Source: TMED26 sp042088965
Lineage (GTDB): Bacteria; Pseudomonadota; Alphaproteobacteria; Thalassobaculales; Thalassobaculaceae
DNA length: 16,987 bases
Assembly: GCA_042088965.1 (NCBI GenBank)
Contig: JBELLC010000062.1
Location: 1 to 16,987 of the forward strand
Direction: 5' to 3'
Shown here: one piece after another, positions 6,878 through 12,705 of the stretch
Numbering within the stretch: position 1 is the stretch's first letter
How the letters are laid out: every line of letters begins with the position of its first letter
Notes under the pieces: generated by a model
The model's input: only the letters and a program-made list of their open reading frames with translations
What the model was told of the DNA's origin: nothing
The model's database searches: none
Translations under genes and position numbers: made by a program

Positions 6878-9034
6878 TTAGTCGCGGCGACGCGGCGCCC
6901 GCGGCTTGCGTGTCTGCTCGCTCTCAGGCCGGCCTTCTGGCTCTAAATCTTCGCCCGTTTCCTGATTAACCGCCCGCATCGACAATTTGACCTTGCCGCG
7001 ATCATCAAAGCCGATGACTTTGACTTGCACGCTATCGCCATCATTCACGATATCGGTGGTTTTGGTGGTCCGATCAGCTTGCAATTCACTGATATGCACC
7101 AAGCCATCACGGTTGCCCATGAAGTTCACAAAGGCCCCAAAATCAACGGTTTTCACAACTTTACCAACGTAAACCACATTCATTTCTGGCTCAGCGGTGA
7201 TGCCGCGGATCCAGTCAATGGCAGCTTGCCCAGAGGCATCATCCATGGCCGCCACCTTAATGGTGCCGTCATCATCGATATCCACCTTTGCGCCAGTAAC
7301 CTCACAAATCTCGCGGATAACCTTACCGCCAGAACCGATAACATCGCGGATCTTGTCCTTTGGCACGCTGATGGTGGTGATCCGCGGCGCATTCGCCGAG
7401 ACGCCATCACGGGCCCCCGTTAAAGCTTTGGCCATTTCATCAAGGATGTGCAAGCGGCCATCACAGGCTTGGCCAAGGGCCACTTCCATGATCTCGCGGG
7501 TAATTGAGGTGATTTTGATATCCATCTGCAACGAGGTCACACCAGCAGAGGTTCCGGCTACTTTAAAGTCCATGTCACCCAAATGATCTTCATCACCCAG
7601 AATGTCTGACAAAACAGCAAACCGATCACCTTCTTTGATCAGACCCATGGCGATCCCTGCCACCGGACGCGGCAAGGGCACGCCAGCATCCATTAATGAC
7701 AATGAGGTGCCGCAGACCGTTGCCATTGAGGACGAGCCATTGGATTCTGTCACCTCAGAGACCACCCGCATGGTGTAGGGGAAGTCTTCTTTGCTGGGCA
7801 GCAAGGGCTTCATCGCCCGCCAGGCTAATTTGCCATGGCCAATTTCCCGGCGTCCCGGCGAGCCAACCCGTCCGGCTTCTCCAACCGAATAGGGGGGGAA
7901 GTTATAATGCAGCATGAAGTGCTCGCGATATTCACCTTCAAGGGCATCGATGATCTGCTCATCCTGACCTGTCCCCAGGGTGGCGACCACCAGGGCTTGA
8001 GTCTCACCACGGGTAAACAAGGCAGAGCCATGGGCGCGTGGCAGAATACCAACTTCTGAAACGATCGGGCGCACGGTCTTGGTGTCCCGGCCATCAATCC
8101 GCAAGCCGGTATCAAGGATCGAGTTACGGACAATGTCAGCTTCCATTTTCTTGAAGATTTCGCCCGCAACTTTCTTTTCGCCGTCATCTTCAATCAGCGC
8201 CATCGCTTTATCTTTGGCACCTGCAATCTGATTTTGCCGTTCGCTCTTATTTGGCTCTTGGTAAGCAGTCCGCAAATCGTCTTCAATGACTTTGAAGCGA
8301 TCGGCAACTGTCGCCAGCTCAGCGGCTGGTGGGGGCACGTCAATCGGCTCTTTGGCACAAGCTTCAGCCAGATCGATGATCGCATCGATCACTGTTTGCA
8401 TTTGCGTGTGACCATAGACAACCGCGCCAAGCATAATGTCTTCCGACAGCTCTTGAGCCTGCGATTCAACCATCAACACGCCTTCTTGGGTGCCGGCAAC
8501 AATCAGATCAAGGTCGCTGCTGGCCATCTCATCCATGGTTGGATTGAGAATGAAGTCACCCTCCTTATACCCCACCCGGCAACCGCCGATCGGCCCCAGG
8601 AAGGGCAAACCCGAAATCGTCAAAGCTGCTGATGTGCCGACCATGGCAACGATATCAGGATCGTTTTCCATGTCATGGGACAGCACGGTGCAGATGACCT
8701 GCGTTTCGTTCTTATAGCCCTTGACGAACAACGGCCGAATTGGCCGGTCAATGAGCCGCGAGGTCAGGGTTTCCTTTTCGCTCGGGCGGCCCTCACGCTT
8801 GAAAAAACCACCGGGGATTTTACCGGCAGCAAATGTCTTTTCTTGGTAATGAACCGACAATGGGAAAAAGTCGATCCCTTCGCGTGGCGTCTTGGCGCCG
8901 ACAACGGTACATAGCACAGTGGTTTCACCCAGCGTGGCGACGACAGCGCCATCTGCTTGCCGGGCAATCTTGCCGGTTTCCAAAACCAGCTTACGACCAC
9001 CCCAGTCAATTTCTTTACGATAAACGTCAAACAT
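6878..9034 (-). CDS. pnp: Polyribonucleotide nucleotidyltransferase (PNPase)
   Basis: PNPase is the phosphorolytic 3'-5' exoribonuclease of RNA turnover and the degradosome. The 718-residue product has the full architecture: a first RNase PH-like domain (start MFDVYRKEIDWGGRKLVLETG), an alpha-helical linker (about 230-310), the second RNase PH-like domain with the metal-binding cluster GDEDHLGDMDFK at 480-491, a KH domain from about 551 with the loop IGSGGKVI near 568, and an S1 domain starting at about 617 (YVGKVVKTVDFGAFVNF). It ends in a basic, disordered tail (RKPRAPRRRD). The ATG at 9034 is chosen because the family N-terminus starts there, with AAGGACAGAGA just upstream; an upstream in-frame extension to 9073 is unlikely. 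pnp is not adjacent to rpsO here and lies on the opposite strand. A strong terminator follows it. Confidence 0.97.
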   Translation of the reverse strand: MFDVYRKEIDWGGRKLVLETGKIARQADGAVVATLGETTVLCTVVGAKTPREGIDFFPLSVHYQEKTFAAGKIPGGFFKREGRPSEKETLTSRLIDRPIRPLFVKGYKNETQVICTVLSHDMENDPDIVAMVGTSAALTISGLPFLGPIGGCRVGYKEGDFILNPTMDEMASSDLDLIVAGTQEGVLMVESQAQELSEDIMLGAVVYGHTQMQTVIDAIIDLAEACAKEPIDVPPPAAELATVADRFKVIEDDLRTAYQEPNKSERQNQIAGAKDKAMALIEDDGEKKVAGEIFKKMEADIVRNSILDTGLRIDGRDTKTVRPIVSEVGILPRAHGSALFTRGETQALVVATLGTGQDEQIIDALEGEYREHFMLHYNFPPYSVGEAGRVGSPGRREIGHGKLAWRAMKPLLPSKEDFPYTMRVVSEVTESNGSSSMATVCGTSLSLMDAGVPLPRPVAGIAMGLIKEGDRFAVLSDILGDEDHLGDMDFKVAGTSAGVTSLQMDIKITSITREIMEVALGQACDGRLHILDEMAKALTGARDGVSANAPRITTISVPKDKIRDVIGSGGKVIREICEVTGAKVDIDDDGTIKVAAMDDASGQAAIDWIRGITAEPEMNVVYVGKVVKTVDFGAFVNFMGNRDGLVHISELQADRTTKTTDIVNDGDSVQVKVIGFDDRGKVKLSMRAVNQETGEDLEPEGRPESEQTRKPRAPRRRD

Positions 9035-9275
9035 TTCTATCTCTGTCCTTACATCCGAATGGTCAAACACCACTGAAAATCTGCGCCATTGGCTTTCCGT
9101 GCTGGCCGTCTAACGGTGACAGCGTCGGCACAACAACGATTGAGAGTCAGGCGTTTTCAGGGGGTTTTTTTTCACGCCGAGTTCGGTCCTCTTTGGCGTT
9201 CGCGCGCACGCGATACATTAAATCTTACGATTGCTCTCTCAATTGCCGTCTCTTTGACACGGAAGCCCCCTTGGG
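9035..9275 (-). other. pnp upstream region / leader (non-coding)
   Basis: This 241-nt stretch between the xthA stop and the pnp start holds no supportable gene. On the - strand it contains a run of eight A followed by five C (9161-9173), short inverted repeats (GGCGT/ACGCC around 9150-9179) and a GCCA/TGGC pair close to pnp. I see no convincing terminator for xthA and no high-quality -35/-10 pair. In Escherichia coli the pnp leader folds into a structure used for autoregulation by RNase III and PNPase; whether this leader does so cannot be judged by eye. If pnp was moved by an inversion, one breakpoint should lie here. Confidence 0.4.
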
Positions 9276-10064
9276 TCAATCAATATCCACCGAAACAGGG
9301 GCGTGATCAGAGGCCTTTTCCCAACCTCTCACATGGCGATGTACTTCAGCGCTGCGAACCCGCGCCGCAAGCGCTGGTGTTACCCAAATATGATCCAGGC
9401 GGCGGCCTTTGTCGGCGGCTGACCAGTCACGGGCGCGATAGCTCCACCAGGAATATAAAGACTGCTCAGCCGGAATGACCTGACGCACCGCATCAACCCA
9501 TTGGCTGGCCTCTTGAACCGCGGCCAAGGCGGCAATTTCAACCGGCGTATGCGAGACAACTTTCAGCAATTGCTTATGGTTCCAGACATCACTTTGCAAA
9601 GGTGCAATGTTCAGATCACCGACAAGAATCATCTCTGTCTGTGCACAACGCTTGGCCGTAAACCACGCCTGCATTTCGTCCAAAAATTGCAGCTTGTGGG
9701 CAAATTTATCGTTTTCCGTCGGGTCTGGCACATCGCCGCCCGCAGGCACATAAAAGTTATGGACTTCGATCCCGCCCATACAGGTGGCGGCAACATGTCG
9801 GCCATCAGCCCGGCCGCACCATTCAACAGCGGGCTGGGCGGTCAACGGCTGGCGGGAAATGGTTGCCACGCCGTTATACCCTTTAAAACCGCGGACAGCG
9901 ATATGCGGATAGCCTGCCTGGACAAAAGCCTCGGTTGGAAATTGATGGTCCTGGGCTTTAATTTCCTGCAAGCATAGGACATCCGGGGCGACCTCATCCA
10001 GCAGCCGAAGAACCTGATCAATGCGCAGCCGCACCGAGTTAATGTTCCAGGTTGTAATGCGCAT
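9276..10064 (-). CDS. xthA: Exodeoxyribonuclease III (AP endonuclease, xthA type)
   Basis: Exonuclease III repairs abasic sites and removes nucleotides from 3' ends of duplex DNA. The 262-residue protein carries the family's active-site set: Asn7 (TWNINSVR), Glu34 (LCLQEIK), Tyr105 (NFYVPAGG), Asp150 and Asn152 (VGDLNIAP), and Asp253-His254 (SDHAPVSVD). GRRLDHIWVT, the usual metal-binding region, is also present. The ATG at 10064 has AAAGGG 7 nt upstream; a TTG directly before it is an alternative start adding one residue. The gene lies 42 nt downstream of the FAH-family gene on the same strand, so co-transcription is likely. The next gene, pnp, starts 241 nt further on. Confidence 0.95.
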   Translation of the reverse strand: MRITTWNINSVRLRIDQVLRLLDEVAPDVLCLQEIKAQDHQFPTEAFVQAGYPHIAVRGFKGYNGVATISRQPLTAQPAVEWCGRADGRHVAATCMGGIEVHNFYVPAGGDVPDPTENDKFAHKLQFLDEMQAWFTAKRCAQTEMILVGDLNIAPLQSDVWNHKQLLKVVSHTPVEIAALAAVQEASQWVDAVRQVIPAEQSLYSWWSYRARDWSAADKGRRLDHIWVTPALAARVRSAEVHRHVRGWEKASDHAPVSVDID

Positions 10065-10106
10065 CAATCGCCCTTTCTGACACTTGGTTTCGGATCCTGT
10101 CCAGCC

Positions 10107-10790
10107 TCAAACGAGATCAATGCTGAGGTCGGTCAAACCGTCCACATGGCCTTGCAAGCGGTCGCCACGAGAGACAGCCGCCACGCCCTCTGGTGTGCCT
10201 GTAAAAATCAAATCCCCTGCCTTCAATTCCACCAGACTGGACAGATAGGCAATGGTCTCCGGAATCGACCAAATCAGCGCCGCCACGGTTGATTGCTGAC
10301 GCATTTCGCCGTTTACCTTCAACCAAATTGCGGCATTATCAATTATCCCTGTTTCTGATTTTGGATGCATCGCTGCCATTGGCGCTGAATTATCAAACCC
10401 CTTTGCCATGCACCAGGGACGGCCCTGTTTCTTCGCCTCGGCTTGAATATCGCGGCGCGTCATATCCAGCCCCACGGCATACCCCCAGATCAGATCATTG
10501 GCGTCTTCGACGGCAATATCCTTACCGCCCGCTGCCAGGCCGACCACCAGTTCAATTTCATGATGCAGATCAGCGGTCGCAACGGGGTAATCCATTTTCC
10601 CGTCAGTCCGCACCGCGTCTGCTGGCTTCATAAAAAAGAACGGTGCTTCGCGGTCAGGATCATGGCCCATTTCCCGGGCATGGGCGGCATAGTTGCGGCC
10701 AACACAAAAAATCCGCCGCACGGGGAAGCTCTGATCCGAACCATGGATGGGAACGCTCGACGGGGTCCAGGGGGCAAGTACATGATCCAT
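10107..10790 (-). CDS. FAH-family hydrolase (acylpyruvate/fumarylpyruvate hydrolase-like)
   Basis: The 227-residue protein is a single-domain member of the fumarylacetoacetate hydrolase superfamily, closest in pattern to the FAHD1/YcgM and fumarylpyruvate hydrolase group, which cleave C-C bonds in acylpyruvates or decarboxylate oxaloacetate. Visible motifs are GRNYAAHAREMG (31-42), FFFMKPADA (51-59), LHHEIELVVGL (75-85, likely metal ligands Glu78 and Glu80), GYAVGLDMTRRDIQ (103-116, ligand Asp109), the substrate-site lysine in AKGFDNSAP (Lys130), and FTGTPEGVAAV near the C-terminus. No signal peptide is seen. The ATG start has no strong Shine-Dalgarno sequence. It lies between the C26 hydrolase gene (104 nt away) and xthA (42 nt). 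The exact substrate cannot be read from the sequence, and no aromatic catabolism genes are nearby. Confidence 0.9.
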   Translation of the reverse strand: MDHVLAPWTPSSVPIHGSDQSFPVRRIFCVGRNYAAHAREMGHDPDREAPFFFMKPADAVRTDGKMDYPVATADLHHEIELVVGLAAGGKDIAVEDANDLIWGYAVGLDMTRRDIQAEAKKQGRPWCMAKGFDNSAPMAAMHPKSETGIIDNAAIWLKVNGEMRQQSTVAALIWSIPETIAYLSSLVELKAGDLIFTGTPEGVAAVSRGDRLQGHVDGLTDLSIDLV

Positions 10791-10894
10791 TTTGAGAACT
10801 CACTATCAATTTAGCCACTCATCAGCGGCGATGTTTCAAATGCGCTGTTCACTTAACCGCATGCTGCCAAGAAAACAAGGTTGGCGGATGGCCA

Positions 10895-11674
10895 TCATTC
10901 GGCAGCTTGGCGGCGTTCCATCCGCTCGATTGCGCGCGCCTTACAGGCCGCTCCGAAGGCGGTGAATAGTTTTTGATTATGCGCCTCCAGCGGCCGCGGC
11001 CATTCTGGATGCCATTGCACACCCAAGGCGAAAGCAGGGGCGTCACGGACACTGATTGCCTCAATAATGCCATCGGGGCTGACCGCTTCAACCATGACCT
11101 TATCTGCCAGTTGATCAATCGCTTGTGCATGCAAGGAATTCACCAAGCGAGCGCTGTTGTCACCCCAAATTGAGGCCAACAAGCCTCCTTCTGTGACCGC
11201 GATCGAATGGGCAACACGATAGCGGGCGGCCCCCTCAACATCACGGCGCATGCGGTGATCAAAATGTCCCGGGAGATCAAATACCCGTTGGTGCAAACTG
11301 CCGCCAAAGGCCACATTCAGCTCTTGCAAGCCACGGCAAATGGCGAAAACCGGCACCGCCGCTGCAACCGCTGCCCGGATCAGCGGCAAGGTGGTGCCAT
11401 CGCGGGCCGGGTCGTGGGCCGTGCCCGCAACACTGGCCGGGCCATCATATAAATGCGGTTCAACATTTGATGGACTGCCGGTTAACAACAAGCCATCCAG
11501 GTTTGCCACCAGCGATGCCACGTCCAAGGCTGACGCCAAGGCTGGAATCATCACCGGCACAGCTCCCGCATCAGCGGCCACTGCGGTGACATATTTTTCT
11601 GAACACCTCTGGTTCACATGACCGTCAACTTCCTGGCGACATGCAGACACGCCAACTAATGGTAACGCTGTCAT
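10895..11674 (-). CDS. Peptidase C26 / class I glutamine amidotransferase-like (gamma-glutamyl-GABA hydrolase type)
   Basis: The 259-residue protein belongs to the C26 gamma-glutamyl hydrolase family, whose member PuuD releases GABA from gamma-glutamyl-GABA in putrescine breakdown. The nucleophile elbow FAICRGLQELNVAFGG places the catalytic Cys at 113, and GVQWHPEW gives His222 and Glu224, so the catalytic triad is intact. LDGLLLTGSPSNVEPHLY (59-76) and the N-terminal PLVGVSACR also fit the family. The ATG at 11674 is chosen over an upstream in-frame start because GGAGAAG lies about 4 nt before it. Other putrescine genes (puuA, puuB, puuC) are not present, so the physiological substrate is uncertain. 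It is the first gene after the tandem repeat and gap, and precedes the FAH-family gene by 104 nt on the same strand. Confidence 0.88.
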   Translation of the reverse strand: MTALPLVGVSACRQEVDGHVNQRCSEKYVTAVAADAGAVPVMIPALASALDVASLVANLDGLLLTGSPSNVEPHLYDGPASVAGTAHDPARDGTTLPLIRAAVAAAVPVFAICRGLQELNVAFGGSLHQRVFDLPGHFDHRMRRDVEGAARYRVAHSIAVTEGGLLASIWGDNSARLVNSLHAQAIDQLADKVMVEAVSPDGIIEAISVRDAPAFALGVQWHPEWPRPLEAHNQKLFTAFGAACKARAIERMERRQAAE

Positions 11675-11760
11675 GATCTTCTCCGTTAATAACAACTTCC
11701 GGCATCTTGAGAGGTTAGCATATCAACATGCTGCACGCAGTGCCGCAAATTTTGCCTGTT

Positions 11761-11777
11761 TGTCATCCCTCATGACA
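11761..11777. repeat. Inverted repeat TGTCAT-N5-ATGACA, possible operator
   Basis: A perfect 6-bp inverted repeat with a 5-nt spacer (CCCTC) lies 87-103 nt upstream of the C26 hydrolase start. Its symmetry and size suit a dimeric regulator site, but six matching base pairs can occur by chance, and it has no T-tract to make it a terminator. Confidence 0.3.
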
Positions 11778-11811
11778 CAGAGAAATGCTTATTGAGGCTG
11801 CGGGTCCGGGC

Positions 11812-11832
11812 GATGGCCGGGGGATGGCCGGG
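11812..11832. repeat. 11-bp GC-rich tandem repeat, left side of gap
   Basis: The unit GATGGCCGGGG occurs at 11812-11822, and a second copy lacking the last G runs directly into the N block. The preceding bases (GCGGGTCCGGGC) look like a degraded copy. The unit length is not a multiple of three, and the repeat lies between genes. Confidence 0.8.
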
Positions 11833-11932
11833 NNNNNNNNNNNNNNNNNNNNNNNNNNNNNNNNNNNNNNNNNNNNNNNNNNNNNNNNNNNNNNNNNNNN
11901 NNNNNNNNNNNNNNNNNNNNNNNNNNNNNNNN
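11833..11932. other. Assembly gap of 100 N (probably unknown size)
   Basis: Exactly 100 N separate two copies of the same tandem repeat. A round 100 is a common placeholder for a gap of unknown length. Because both edges carry the same sequence in the same phase, the missing bases are most simply more copies of the repeat. The two contig ends might instead overlap, so that nothing is missing. Confidence 0.9.
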
Positions 11933-11953
11933 GATGGCCGGGGGATGGCCGGG
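11933..11953. repeat. 11-bp GC-rich tandem repeat, right side of gap
   Basis: The unit GATGGCCGGGG is present at 11933-11943, followed by a copy without the final G at 11944-11953, identical over 21 nt to the left side of the gap. The array ends in CGCCCCGCC, 18 nt before the lolA stop codon, so the repeat sits in the 3' flank of lolA. Confidence 0.8.
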
Positions 11954-11971
11954 CGCCCCGCCAAAGATTGA

Positions 11972-12667
11972 TTAGCGTTCAGTTGGCATAAGATCGCTTG
12001 GTTGCTGAACAACAAACAAGTCTTCATCAAAGCCTTCGCCGCGCACCGTCTCAAGCAAGGTCACCCGCACTTCAGCACCCTCCACATCTGTGATCGTCCA
12101 TTGCTTTAATTCAAAGGGCTTTTCGGTAAAGGCAAGGCTGAGGGTGCCTGTGTCAGGGTCATCGGGCTTACGAAAGGCGATGCGCAGCACGCCTGCGGCT
12201 TTCTCAATCGCTAAAATTTCGGTACTACTGGCCAATGAAATCGGGTCTTTCACTAAGACCGACAGCGGGGTGCGCGATACCGGCACCAAGGTCGTCTGCT
12301 CCAATTCGTTATCGGTGTAAGAAACCCAAGTGCCATTGGAAATGATCAAAATCGGGGTCGGCGGGTCATATTCAAAGCGCAGCCGCCCCGGACGCCAAAG
12401 ATAAAACCGCCCGCGCGCCGTTTGGCCATTACTGGAGACTTGCAAGAACCGCGCGGCCATCGCTTTTAAGTCAGCGAAATAATCCTCGATCCTGGCAATA
12501 TGGGCTTTTTGGGCCGCTGTCAGCGCCGCCGGGTCAAGCGCGGGCATGACATCCTGATTGGTGGTTTGAGCATGCGCGGCGCGGCCAAGAGACGGCCCCA
12601 AAAGTGGCTGTGTGCTGAGAGCCACCCATAAGCTGAGCGCCATCAGCAATGTTTTAAAAGTTCTCAT
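11972..12667 (-). CDS. lolA: Outer-membrane lipoprotein carrier protein LolA
   Basis: LolA is the periplasmic chaperone that shuttles lipoproteins from the LolCDE complex to the outer membrane. The 231-residue product starts with a signal peptide: a basic MRTFK, a hydrophobic core, and likely cleavage after AHA at residue 33. The mature part has the LolA pattern: an amphipathic helix with FADLKAMAARFLQVS, then GRFYLWRPGRLRFEYDPPTPILIISNGTWV with the conserved Arg-rich beta-strand and YDPP turn, then alternating strands to the end. It follows ftsK by 38 nt on the same strand, an order common in alphaproteobacteria, so co-transcription is likely. The Shine-Dalgarno sequence is weak. The tandem repeat begins 18 nt past the stop. 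Identification is strong at family level. Confidence 0.93.
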   Translation of the reverse strand: MRTFKTLLMALSLWVALSTQPLLGPSLGRAAHAQTTNQDVMPALDPAALTAAQKAHIARIEDYFADLKAMAARFLQVSSNGQTARGRFYLWRPGRLRFEYDPPTPILIISNGTWVSYTDNELEQTTLVPVSRTPLSVLVKDPISLASSTEILAIEKAAGVLRIAFRKPDDPDTGTLSLAFTEKPFELKQWTITDVEGAEVRVTLLETVRGEGFDEDLFVVQQPSDLMPTER

Positions 12668-12705
12668 GCTACAGATGTGGCCGACGATCGACTTGTTGAC
12701 AAGGC

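Noticed and set aside
9139..9243. Distant inverted repeat ATTGAGAG / CTCTCAAT in the pnp upstream region
   Set aside because: Eight base pairs separated by about 90 nt, with no target-site duplication or transposase remnant, is within chance expectation.
10887..10896. Palindrome GATGGCCATC at the 3' end of the C26 hydrolase gene, sharing GATGGCC with the tandem repeat unit
   Set aside because: A single 7-nt match in GC-rich DNA; GATGGCC also occurs in other coding regions here, so no link to the repeat is supported.
11812..11953. Possible CRISPR array around the N gap
   Set aside because: The units are only 11 bp and directly adjacent, with no spacers, and no cas genes are in the window; it is a simple tandem repeat.
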